Shown: in pieces, positions 1-8,204 of the stretch
Layout: the number at the start of each line of letters is the position of its first letter
Position numbering within the stretch: the stretch's first letter is position 1
Assembly (NCBI GenBank): GCA_022601445.1
Contig: JAJACP010000001.1
Span: 201,684-265,683, forward strand
DNA from: Chlamydiales bacterium
GTDB taxonomy: Bacteria > Chlamydiota > Chlamydiia > Chlamydiales > JAAKFR01
DNA length: 64,000 nt
Direction: 5' to 3'
The notes under the pieces: generated by a model
What the model saw: the letters and a program-made list of their open reading frames with translations, nothing else
Told to the model about the DNA's origin: nothing
The model's database searches: none
Position numbers and translations under genes: made by a program

Positions 1-635
1 AAGAGGTCGATCGCCTCTCCACTCTTCTCGGAAAACATGGGCTGAACGCAAAAGGACTCCACGGCGATATGGAGCAGAATCAAAGGCAGCGGGTCACACA
101 AGACTTTCGAACCGGCCAGGCCTCCATCCTTGTAGCCACAGATGTGGCGGCACGTGGTCTTAATATTTTAGATGTGACCCATGTGATTAACTATCACATT
201 CCCTTCGACGCGGAAAGTTATGTTCATCGTATTGGACGTACGGGGCGCGCGGGGCAAAAAGGCGTTGCCATTACATTTGTCACACCTAAAGAGCATTATA
301 AGCTCATGCGCTACCAAAAGCGTACCGGCGGTGTTCTCAAACGAGGGTTTGTCCCAAGCAAAAATGAGGTCAAAAAGACGCAAATCTCTCATTTTATTGA
401 AAAAATAACCGAACAATCCCCCAATCCAGAGCTTCACGGCTCCATGCTCAAAGCCCTGCAAAAGAAAATGGATATTGAGTTGATCAGCTGCAAACTTCTT
501 GCCATGTTGATGGAAGAGAAGACGATTAACGGACCTGATGAAATTGGAGTGCGAGGAGAGAAAAAAATCAGAGAGAAAAAGTTTAATTCAAGACGCCCCC
601 CGTTCAAAAAACGGCGTAGATTTTCTTCTAAATAA
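1..635 (+). CDS. DEAD-box RNA helicase, C-terminal part (5' truncated)
   Basis: Only the C-terminal RecA-like domain is in the window; the frame is open from base 3 and the start lies upstream. Visible helicase motifs are [13 protein letters not shown] (motif IV region), [11 protein letters not shown] (motif V) and [10 protein letters not shown] (motif VI), which couple ATP hydrolysis to RNA strand separation. The protein ends in a Lys/Arg-rich tail ([14 protein letters not shown]) typical of RhlE/CsdA/DbpA-type helicases that bind rRNA non-specifically. It converges with the next gene, overlapping it by 8 bp. The exact subfamily cannot be fixed without the N-terminus. Confidence 0.93.
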   Translation, partial: EVDRLSTLLGKHGLNAKGLHGDMEQNQRQRVTQDFRTGQASILVATDVAARGLNILDVTHVINYHIPFDAESYVHRIGRTGRAGQKGVAITFVTPKEHYKLMRYQKRTGGVLKRGFVPSKNEVKKTQISHFIEKITEQSPNPELHGSMLKALQKKMDIELISCKLLAMLMEEKTINGPDEIGVRGEKKIREKKFNSRRPPFKKRRRFSSK

Positions 636-1347
636 ACGACTCACTGGATTTTAAATAGCGCCACTTTCCCTCTGGAAGATCGCCTAGCCGCACCTCCCCG
701 ATACGCACACGCTTTAAGTAGACAACATGCAGACCGAGCATCTCACACATGCGTCGAATCTGCCGTTTTTTTCCTTCTCGTAAAATCATCCGCAAGAGTT
801 GCGGTTCTAAGATATCCACTTCAACAGATTTTAATTGCTTTCCATCCAAATAGAGCCCAGCACGAATCTCGTTTAACAGATCTGGTGTGAGAATCCCCTC
901 CACGCGGACCAGATACTCTTTTTCGATCTCCGAATCGGGTCCAATCAGACATTTAGCCAAAACACCATCTTGCGTTAGAACCAAAAGGCCTTTAGAGTCA
1001 ATATCTAAGCGACCCACAACACTCAGTTTATGCAGGTGATGCGGGAAAAAAGTTCCCCCACGTACCTGATTGCTGGGAGTGATCAGATCAATGGCAGGGC
1101 GGTAATTCTTTTCGGGCTGTGTTGAAACAAAACCAACCGGTTTATTCAACAGAATGGTTACCTTTGATTTCTGATTTTTAGACGCTTCTGGCATCAATTC
1201 AATCTCTGCATTCACAGATACCTTAGAGCCTAGGATAGACATGATTTCGCCATCTACCAAGACCATTCCCGCTTCGATGTAGCGATCAGCCTCACGCCTT
1301 GAGCAGATGCCTCGCTCCGAAAGAAGTTTAGATAAACGTACATGCAT
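628..1347 (-). CDS. RsuA/RluB/RluF-family rRNA pseudouridine synthase
   Basis: An N-terminal S4 RNA-binding domain (about residues 3-50, [20 protein letters not shown]) is followed by a pseudouridine synthase domain with the catalytic-Asp motif [17 protein letters not shown] and the downstream [16 protein letters not shown] motif. The 239-residue length is normal for the family, which isomerises a specific uridine in rRNA. The sequence around RQIRRMCE and the C-terminal [11 protein letters not shown] resembles RluF slightly more than RluB, but I do not assign a symbol. The start is the first Met before the S4 domain. Confidence 0.92.
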   Translation of the reverse strand: MHVRLSKLLSERGICSRREADRYIEAGMVLVDGEIMSILGSKVSVNAEIELMPEASKNQKSKVTILLNKPVGFVSTQPEKNYRPAIDLITPSNQVRGGTFFPHHLHKLSVVGRLDIDSKGLLVLTQDGVLAKCLIGPDSEIEKEYLVRVEGILTPDLLNEIRAGLYLDGKQLKSVEVDILEPQLLRMILREGKKRQIRRMCEMLGLHVVYLKRVRIGEVRLGDLPEGKWRYLKSSESFI

Positions 1348-1370
1348 AAAAAACCTTTCCTAAAAAAGAA

Positions 1371-1997
1371 TTGGATGATAATTTTATACTAATGGACGAT
1401 TATTTGCTATTCGTTAAACGCTTTTTTTCAAATCCTTCATCAATTGGTTCTCTTTTCCCAAGCTCAAAAAAATTGGCCGAACGAATCACCAAAAAAGGTT
1501 CGGCCCAACAAAAAGCTCCCAGACGTTACCTTGAGGTAGGAGCTGGATCAGGTGCTGTCACCCAAAATTTAATTAAGCAAATACGGACAAGAGATACTTT
1601 AGATATTGTCGAGTTAGACGCGCACTTTTGCAAGAGGCTAAGAAAAAAATACGGCCATCTTCCTAACGTCTTCATCCATGAGAGATCCATTTTGAGCTTT
1701 GAAGAGTCCCACTATGACGTGGTGGTCTCAAGCCTTCCTCTTAATTCGTTTGATTCCAGTCTGGTTGATCAGATTCTTTTAAAGTACAAAAGCTTGGTTA
1801 AAGCTGGGGGCTATGTTTCTTTTTTCGAATATATCGGTTTGAGCCGCATTAAAAATTTCTATCTATCTGGAAGTGTGCAGGTCGATTTCAAAACGATTCT
1901 TTCTTTGAAAAATAGCTTTGTGGACACCTACTGCACCGATACAGACAAGATCTGGTGGAACATTCCCCCCGCACGTGTTTTTCATTGCCAAATCTAG
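1371..1997 (+). CDS. SAM-dependent methyltransferase, PmtA-like (phospholipid N-methyltransferase type)
   Basis: A 208-residue class I methyltransferase. Motif I is LEVGAGSGAVTQNL, the acidic end of strand 2 is DIVELDAHFC, and a SSLPL motif sits in the place of motif IV. The N-terminus FVKRFFSNPSSIGSLFPSS is the segment seen in bacterial phosphatidylethanolamine N-methyltransferases (PmtA) and relatives, which precedes the Rossmann fold and probably lies on the membrane. An alternative start is the Met at 1392. It is convergent with the next gene, overlapping by 4 bp. A role in lipid head-group methylation is inferred from the N-terminal segment; rRNA dimethyltransferases share the core motifs. 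Confidence 0.75.
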   Translation: MDDNFILMDDYLLFVKRFFSNPSSIGSLFPSSKKLAERITKKGSAQQKAPRRYLEVGAGSGAVTQNLIKQIRTRDTLDIVELDAHFCKRLRKKYGHLPNVFIHERSILSFEESHYDVVVSSLPLNSFDSSLVDQILLKYKSLVKAGGYVSFFEYIGLSRIKNFYLSGSVQVDFKTILSLKNSFVDTYCTDTDKIWWNIPPARVFHCQI

Positions 1998-2593
1998 TCG
2001 ACGGCATAAATTGAAGGAAGATCGCGCCAGTATTCTTTGTAGTCCAATCCATAACCAATCACAAATCGATCCTCGATCTCAAACCCAACAAAATCTGGAT
2101 AAAGACTTGTCAAGTGTGGCACCTTTTTCACCAATAAGATGCAAGAGGCAATGGATTTTGGATTGAGCTCAGCGATTTTCTCAACAACTCCTTCAAGAGT
2201 AGCTCCAGATTCGTAGATATCGTCGACAACAAGCACATGCTTGTCCTTTACATCCACTCTTTCCAATCCATGAATCGTCAGCTCGCCCCGTTTTTTTCCA
2301 TTGGCGCCGTAGCTACTGGCTTTTACGCATTCTAACGTAGAGGGCGTTTCAAGAGCGCGCATCAAGTCTGAGGCAACACAAATCGCACCTTTCATCAACA
2401 TGACAAGCGCAATCTCTTCTCCTTGATAATGCACATCAATCTCTTTTGCCAGTTCGTGGATACGGTCTGCAATCTCTTCTTGAGTGATGATCTCTTCAAA
2501 AGAATCTAGGTTTGTTCGCACTAACAGCGGATCTTGAGCACATAGAGTTGAGCTCACAACACAAAGAGTTAAAACCATTTTTTTAAGTAACAT
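1994..2593 (-). CDS. hpt: Hypoxanthine phosphoribosyltransferase-like protein with N-terminal signal peptide
   Basis: The phosphoribosyltransferase fold is recognised from VLVVDDIYESGATL (PRPP-binding loop) and LVMLMKGAICVASDL. The family salvages hypoxanthine/guanine with PRPP in the cytoplasm. Starting at 2593 (preceded by AGAGG) gives 199 residues whose first 20 (MLLKKMVLTLCVVSSTLCAQ) form a signal peptide: two lysines, a hydrophobic core, then a polar end. The frame extends to 2647 but has no better start. The position of the usual catalytic Asp in EDIxDTG is Glu here (DDIYESG). An exported, possibly altered PRTase is unusual; the alternative is a cytoplasmic enzyme with an acquired hydrophobic leader. 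Confidence 0.85.
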   Translation of the reverse strand: MLLKKMVLTLCVVSSTLCAQDPLLVRTNLDSFEEIITQEEIADRIHELAKEIDVHYQGEEIALVMLMKGAICVASDLMRALETPSTLECVKASSYGANGKKRGELTIHGLERVDVKDKHVLVVDDIYESGATLEGVVEKIAELNPKSIASCILLVKKVPHLTSLYPDFVGFEIEDRFVIGYGLDYKEYWRDLPSIYAVD

Positions 2594-2690
2594 AGGACCT
2601 CTGTAGGGTATTTTTTTCAGTAAATTCTGCCGATTAAACGCGAACATATCAAGGTTTTTTTCTTTTCCCCGTTTGTGATAAGATACTCAA

Positions 2691-4376
2691 ATGTCTCTGT
2701 TGTTAAATACACAAAATCTGAAGAAATCGTTTGGTTCTCAGCTTCTTTTTCAGAACTTGAATTTAAGTATCTTCAAGGGAAATCGCATCGGATTAATTGG
2801 ACCTAACGGGGCAGGAAAGTCGACTCTTTTAAAAATCTTAGCAGATCTAGACTCTCCTGATTCGGGCAGTGTATCCAAGAGAAAAGAAGTTAAAATCGGC
2901 TATGTTTCTCAAACACAAGATTTCCCCAATGTAACTCCATATGAGATGCTCATTGAAAATGCCACAAGCGCCCATAATGCAGAAAAGTGGCTCACTAAGA
3001 TTGGATTTAAAGGAGACGAAAAATCAGCAGCCACCCTATCAGGAGGGTGGAAAAAGCGGCTTGCCATTGCCCTTGAGCTCGCAGGCTCTCCTGATATCCT
3101 TCTGATTGACGAACCGACCAACCATTTAGACCTGGAGGGCGTACTTTGGTTAGAGCGCTTTTTACTGCGCGAGATTTCCACTTTTCTTCTTGTGAGTCAC
3201 GACCGCTATTTTCTGCAAAAACTGACAAATCGGACCATTGAAATCCATTCCACCTACCCCGAAGGTCTTTTCTCTATCGACGGAACCTTTGAAAATTTTC
3301 TCGAAAAAAAACGTCTCTTTTTAGAAGGACAACGGCAACAAGAACGTTCCGTGGCTTCCAAAGCGCGGCGTGAAACAGATTGGCTGAGGCAAACCCCGAA
3401 AGCACGCACCTCTAAATCGCAGGCTCGGATTGATAAAGCAGACGAAATCCTCTCCCAGCATGCCGATCTACGTCAACGTAACACCAAGCGTACCGCCCAG
3501 ATTCAGTTTGAATCCTCTAAGAGACAAACACGTAAGCTTCTTGTCGCAAAAAATATAGGATTCAAATCCCTCTTTCAAAATATAGACATCCCGCTTTCCC
3601 CTGGTACGCGTTTAGGCTTAATCGGTTCCAATGGTTCTGGAAAAACCACCCTTTTGCGCCTCCTAGCGGGTGAAATCATGCCCACACAAGGGACGATTAA
3701 GCAAGCGGACGATTTAAAAATCGTCTATTTTGACCAACACAGAGCCAAACTTCCTCTCAACCTCACTCTTCGCGAGGCATTGGCTCCCAATGGTGATTAT
3801 GTCTATTTCCGAGGAGAGCCCATTCATGTCAATGGGTGGTGTAAGCGTTTTCTTTTTTCTCCCGACTCGCTCAGTATGCCCCTTGAAAAACTTTCTGGGG
3901 GCGAGCGTGCACGCATCACCATTGCACATCTGATGCTCCAACCAGCTGATATTTTGCTTCTGGATGAGCCCACCAACGATTTAGATATCCCCACTCTTGA
4001 AACACTTGAAGAGAATTTGATTGATTTTCCTGGAGCTGTTGTGTTGATCACCCATGATCGTTATCTCTTAGAGAACGCCTGTAATACCTTCTTATCGATT
4101 AAGAGCGGCACTTTTTTTTCAGACTTTTCTCAATGGGAAAAAAAACCTAGGAAAACTCCCTCCACAAAAAAACCTCCTCAGATTAAGAAGAAAGCCCCTA
4201 ACAGCAACCAGCTAGAGAAACAGATTTCTCAGCTAGAGAAAAAAATGGAAGATTTAACACAATGGCTGCCTAGCGACCAGCCTGAAAAATTGCAGGCTAT
4301 GTGCAAGCAAATCGCTCAAATTGAAGCAGAGATTGAGGTTTTGTACGCAAAATGGGCAGAAATTAACGCGTTGTAA
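2691..4376 (+). CDS. uup: ABC-F family ATPase, Uup type
   Basis: Two ABC domains lie in one 561-residue chain without membrane segments. The first has GPNGAGKST, LSGGWKKRLAIALEL and LLIDEPTNHLD; the second has GSNGSGKTT, LSGGERARITIAHLM and LLLDEPTNDLD. The linker contains the Uup-like WLRQTPKARTSKSQARI. The C-terminus (about 480-561) is charged and predicted coiled coil, as in Uup, where it binds nucleic acid. ABC-F proteins act on ribosomes or DNA intermediates rather than transporting. It overlaps the convergent downstream gene by 14 bp. Confidence 0.9.
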   Translation: MSLLLNTQNLKKSFGSQLLFQNLNLSIFKGNRIGLIGPNGAGKSTLLKILADLDSPDSGSVSKRKEVKIGYVSQTQDFPNVTPYEMLIENATSAHNAEKWLTKIGFKGDEKSAATLSGGWKKRLAIALELAGSPDILLIDEPTNHLDLEGVLWLERFLLREISTFLLVSHDRYFLQKLTNRTIEIHSTYPEGLFSIDGTFENFLEKKRLFLEGQRQQERSVASKARRETDWLRQTPKARTSKSQARIDKADEILSQHADLRQRNTKRTAQIQFESSKRQTRKLLVAKNIGFKSLFQNIDIPLSPGTRLGLIGSNGSGKTTLLRLLAGEIMPTQGTIKQADDLKIVYFDQHRAKLPLNLTLREALAPNGDYVYFRGEPIHVNGWCKRFLFSPDSLSMPLEKLSGGERARITIAHLMLQPADILLLDEPTNDLDIPTLETLEENLIDFPGAVVLITHDRYLLENACNTFLSIKSGTFFSDFSQWEKKPRKTPSTKKPPQIKKKAPNSNQLEKQISQLEKKMEDLTQWLPSDQPEKLQAMCKQIAQIEAEIEVLYAKWAEINAL

Positions 4377-4872
4377 GCGGAATCGCGATAAAGAGTACCA
4401 AGGCATTCATTCCTGGATTGTGCCTCCCAATAGAGGCGTTTGAAATATGGTAAATCTGCGCGCCTAAGCGCGTGCAATTACTGCATTCATAAGCCAATTC
4501 AAGCGCGCTCCGAAACTCCAGAAAACAGCCTAAATCTTTACCCCTCCCTCTCCAGTAGAGCCCAGGGGTCAAACTTGGGGTTAAAACAAGATGTTTTAAG
4601 GTATGCAATTCGAGTCCTAGTCCTAAGCCAGCAAAAATGGAGTGCCATTCGGGAGAGATCAAAAGCGCCTGGGGCCTTACATCCTCAAACAAAAAGCGAG
4701 AAAAGCGGTATTCCGCTTGATAAATCCCACCTGAGTGGTGTCGCCCCGCTTCCACATATCCTGCTCCAACAGCCAAAAGTGGAGGAGGTTTGTCTTTCCC
4801 TTCTAATCGAAAAAAAGAAGTAGCTAACAAAAATAAGAGGATTGCATTCTGGGTCTTAAATAGGCTATTCAT
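4363..4872 (-). CDS. PagL-like lipid A 3-O-deacylase (acyloxyacyl hydrolase family)
   Basis: A 169-residue protein with a hydrophobic N-terminus (residues 8-22) fitting an export signal, then alternating hydrophobic strands compatible with an 8-stranded outer-membrane barrel. Near the C-terminus YHISNASIGRHNPGMN carries the His-x-Ser-Asn-Ala signature of PagL, where His and Ser are catalytic, removing the 3-O acyl chain of lipid A. The very end (LVLFIAIPLTTR) is strand-like but lacks a terminal Phe. Such an enzyme would modify LPS in the outer membrane. Confidence 0.8.
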   Translation of the reverse strand: MNSLFKTQNAILLFLLATSFFRLEGKDKPPPLLAVGAGYVEAGRHHSGGIYQAEYRFSRFLFEDVRPQALLISPEWHSIFAGLGLGLELHTLKHLVLTPSLTPGLYWRGRGKDLGCFLEFRSALELAYECSNCTRLGAQIYHISNASIGRHNPGMNALVLFIAIPLTTR

Positions 4873-4923
4873 AGGCTAAATCGTCATACTGCCAAATAGT
4901 AAGTAAAAATTTGAAGCTTAAAA

Positions 4924-5256
4924 ATGATCAGCGACAAAAAATTGTTAGCTCAGTGTCGAGTCAACACCTATCGTGCCAGTGGTAAGGGAGGACAGCATGT
5001 CAATGTGACCGATAGCGCGGTCCGTTTGACGCATCTTCCTTCAGGAATTGTGGTTACCTGCCAAAAAGAGCGGAGTCAGTATTTAAATAAGAGAGAATGC
5101 TTAGCACGCCTACGTCTTAAAATAGAGAAGCTAAACTATGTGCAACCTAAACGCATTGCCACGCGTCTGCCACGTTCTGTTAAAGAAAAAAATCGAATTC
5201 GCAAAACCAGGGCCTCGGTCAAGAAGAAGTTGCGGCGCCCTCCTATCGAGGACTAG
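4924..5256 (+). CDS. Short GGQ-domain peptide chain release factor-like protein (ArfB/PrfH-like)
   Basis: A 110-residue protein made only of the RF-1 catalytic domain: [23 protein letters not shown] contains the GGQ loop that triggers peptidyl-tRNA hydrolysis on the ribosome. It lacks codon-recognition domains. The C-terminus is strongly basic ([19 protein letters not shown]), like the tail of ArfB that senses an empty mRNA channel. This fits rescue of stalled ribosomes, but the family also includes less studied RF-like proteins, so ArfB itself is not claimed. Confidence 0.85.
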   Translation: MISDKKLLAQCRVNTYRASGKGGQHVNVTDSAVRLTHLPSGIVVTCQKERSQYLNKRECLARLRLKIEKLNYVQPKRIATRLPRSVKEKNRIRKTRASVKKKLRRPPIED

Positions 5257-5313
5257 ATCTCTGTTGTATGTTTAATCTAATTTAGTTAAACTACTCTCTC
5301 TAATTATTCTAAA

Positions 5314-6700
5314 ATGAGGTCATTTAGTCCTGATTCACTTTTGTTGCCAACCTTGCTCTCCTCCCCCAAGTATACGGGAAGATCGATATCAAAAGATTTC
5401 TATATATGCCCTCGGAGTTCTTGCACTAGTGGGTATGGTTATCTGCGGGCTTGGAGCTCTCAACACCCTTCCACCTGTTACCATCTGGATCGGAGTTGGA
5501 GCAAGCCTAGTAGCTCTGCTCTCCCTTGCCTGTTATGCGTACACTCCATCTCGCACTTCCTACGACTATACTGGAGATCGTCGTGCGCTTATGGTAACTA
5601 GAGATGACCGGGCACATCAAAGAATTGAAACGCACGCCGAAACGGGTGACATCTCAGGAGCATGGGAACAGTATAAACTTCAGTGCCAGCACGAAGCGGG
5701 CTGGAGACCTTCCGACCAGGTCGGAACGGATTTAGACAGAGGGAAGTGGACACATCTTCCCTCAGAGCTACTTGCGAATGCAATGGTTGATCAATGGAGA
5801 GACCAAGGATTCGATGTTTGTCCTGAATTTGTAAGAGATTGCGCTATCGCCTATCCAACTTTTTCAAAACAATGCTTCGAAAAAGAGGTTCTTTGGTCCT
5901 GCTTCTCGGCTTATCCGGAGTATGTTGCTGACATTGCTAAGCATCATCCTCAATTTGGCTTACACGTAATCACTTCTGCAAAGGGCGAACAAATCCGTGA
6001 TGACGCTCTTTGCTTAGAGATTTTTCTGGCTTCTTATGAATCTCTACTAGCAGCTATAGACTCTAACAACTTATCGGGAGATCATGCACGCTGTTTGGCC
6101 CGCTTTCTGATTCGTTACCAGTATGTGATCTGTCGAGAGACATTTGAAAAAATCCAACAGATTCGGTCTCAGTTTGAAGCTCAAGGCATGAATTCTGCTG
6201 TCCTGTGGATGAATCTAGTTGAAGGAAAGCTCTCTTTTCAGGGCATTTATGAGGGAGAAAGAGGGAGCACCTTTTCCCCTCCAACTGATCTAGACCTTGT
6301 GGATGGCGTCTTTGATGCCCGATGGATTGAAGAAATAGCCCGGAGGGCTTCCTTAGCAACTGAAGATGCAAACGTGCAAAAAGGGATGCTCTATCTCTCT
6401 CTTATTCCAGATAGTCATCCCGGTTATCAAGAGGCCCAGATGATGCTTGGACATATCTGGCTTGATATTAAAAATCACGCAGAAGCTGGAGTCTGTTTTC
6501 TACGCATTGCTGAAGATAATGAAGACGCTAGACTATTGGCAGCCATGTGTTTGGTAGCCGTTCAACAAACCGGTGAAATGAAAACTTTTGTTTTACGTCA
6601 GAACCAACAAGAGCTTGGAGAGAACATGCGCACTCTAACACCGGATGAAGCCCGTTCGCTCTCTCTAAGTCAGCTTCGCCTCCTCATGCACCCGTCCTAA
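5314..6700 (+). CDS. Inc-like bilobed membrane protein with probable +1 frameshift near its N-terminus
   Basis: The long frame (residues read from a GTG at 5429 to 6700, 423 aa) starts inside a hydrophobic segment, which is implausible. That frame is open upstream to 5318 (reading REDRYQKISIYALGVLAL) but has no ATG. An ATG at 5314 opens the neighbouring frame with MRSFSPDSLLLPTLLSSP, and the two join naturally if one C is dropped from the C5 run at 5363-5367. The joined protein has a short polar N-terminus, two adjacent hydrophobic stretches separated by GLGALNTLP (the bilobed shape of chlamydial inclusion-membrane proteins) and a large soluble C-terminal part. No function is recognised; the last 130 residues look helical and repeat-like. 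Confidence 0.6.
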
Positions 6701-6773
6701 AATTCGACAATAATATTCACATAAATTCTGAGATAATACAAAATTCGGTTTTAGTTCGACTCTGATTAGGCAC

Positions 6774-7979
6774 ATGAAAGAGCTCTCTCTATCCCCTTTT
6801 GAAAAAAGAGCCATGGTCGTGATCATGCTACTTGCCACATCAGGCACCGTCACAACCGATATTTACACTCCCTCTTTTCCACGGATCAAAGAGGTTTTTT
6901 CTACAACAGCAGCCCAAGTACAGCTCACTCTTTCCATCTACTTGCTGTTTTTTAGCCTCTCTCCCCTTATCTACGGCCCTTTATCAGACAAAATAGGCAG
7001 AAAAAAAGTCGCCCTTTTAGGGTTATTCATCGGCCTAATCGGAACAACAGCTGCCTTCTTTAGCTGGAACATTGCTTCCCTTTCGACAGCACGAGCCATC
7101 CAGGGTTTAGGGCTCGGAGCCTGCATGTTCCTGTTCCGAGTCATTATGCGCGATCTCTTTACCGGAGATCGCATGGCCCACTTCACCTCCTTTGTTACCA
7201 TCGCCTACTCAGCTATGTTTGCTTTAGCTCCCTTTCTAGGAGGCCTTTTTGAGCACTACATCAATTGGCGTATTTCCTTTGTTTTTCTCTTCCTCTACTT
7301 AAGTACAACCGTGTTGTTTGTCTTCTATTGGCTCAAGGAGACCAACTGCTCTCCCTGTATGGATGCTCTCAATTTCAAGATATTAGTCAAAAACTATGGC
7401 CACATCATTACCAATCCCATTTTTGTCGGTTACGCGCTTTGCTGTACCACAACATTCGTCATTTTATCAGCCTTTCTAGCAGAAACACCCTTCCTTTTAG
7501 TCACCGTTGTCGGCCTCACACCATTTGAATTTGGGTCCCTCGGCATCGTGCCTGCTATCGCTTTACTCATCGGAGGATTATCTAATACTTTTTTTATTAG
7601 ACATATGGGTAGACACCAGACACTCACGATTGGGATCTATATACTTATACTCGCCGCACTTGTCTTTCTGATCTGTCATTTCCTTGGTATTCTCAACACC
7701 CTATCGGTGCTGATTCCCATGACCCTTTCTTATCTCGGTGCTGCCTTTGTCTTCCCTAATGCCGTAGCTGGAGCTCTTACCCCCTTTGCGCGCATTGCAG
7801 GCTCAGCGGGAGCGCTTTTGTCCACCTTCCAGATTATAGGAGGATTTGTTGGGGCGGGGCTAATGGCCTTTTTTCCCAAAGTTAACCAATTGCCACTGGC
7901 CGGAGTCGCTTTTACCATGGGCATTCTTGCCTATCTCGCTCAAAACATTGCTTCCCACAAAGAGGACTTAAGTGCTTGA
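6774..7979 (+). CDS. Bcr/CflA-type MFS drug efflux transporter
   Basis: A 401-residue protein with about 12 hydrophobic segments. TDIYTPSFPRIKEVF in the first helix is the Bcr/CflA family mark, and GPLSDKIGRKK is the MFS motif A between helices 2 and 3. Members export antibiotics or dipeptides by proton antiport through the inner membrane. It stands alone between an Inc-like gene and a very small membrane protein, so the substrate cannot be inferred from context. Confidence 0.9.
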   Translation: MKELSLSPFEKRAMVVIMLLATSGTVTTDIYTPSFPRIKEVFSTTAAQVQLTLSIYLLFFSLSPLIYGPLSDKIGRKKVALLGLFIGLIGTTAAFFSWNIASLSTARAIQGLGLGACMFLFRVIMRDLFTGDRMAHFTSFVTIAYSAMFALAPFLGGLFEHYINWRISFVFLFLYLSTTVLFVFYWLKETNCSPCMDALNFKILVKNYGHIITNPIFVGYALCCTTTFVILSAFLAETPFLLVTVVGLTPFEFGSLGIVPAIALLIGGLSNTFFIRHMGRHQTLTIGIYILILAALVFLICHFLGILNTLSVLIPMTLSYLGAAFVFPNAVAGALTPFARIAGSAGALLSTFQIIGGFVGAGLMAFFPKVNQLPLAGVAFTMGILAYLAQNIASHKEDLSA

Positions 7980-8028
7980 CATTTTATATAATTAGCATTA
8001 AAGTAGCTCCTACACTAGTGGGGGTTAT

Positions 8029-8193
8029 ATGTGGATTGTAATTACTTTGTTTGCCTGTTTAGTGATGGCAGGCCTGACTCGCAAATTTGCTAGCTACAGT
8101 CTCCTAAATGGCTTTATGTCAAAAGAGCAAGCTGACGATCTTTTCTCTGAGTGGAGAAAGCAGGAAAAGAGTGAGTCTGAAAAAAACAAATAA
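8029..8193 (+). CDS. 54-residue single-pass membrane protein
   Basis: An ATG at 8029 opens a 54-codon frame ending at TAA 8191-8193. Residues 1-16 (MWIVITLFACLVMAGL) are hydrophobic, followed by TRKFASYSLLNGFM and a charged helical tail rich in Lys and Glu (SKEQADDLFSEWRKQEKSE). The layout, one membrane anchor plus a charged amphipathic tail, is typical of real microproteins, and the gap between the flanking genes has no other content. The upstream TTGACA at 7976-7981 could be a -35 box. Function unknown. Confidence 0.6.
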   Translation: MWIVITLFACLVMAGLTRKFASYSLLNGFMSKEQADDLFSEWRKQEKSESEKNK

Positions 8194-8204
8194 ACAACGC
8201 TCCC

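Noticed and set aside
168-461. 97-codon antisense frame inside the helicase gene
   Set aside because: Lies fully within a recognised gene on the other strand, with no motif and no ribosome-binding site.
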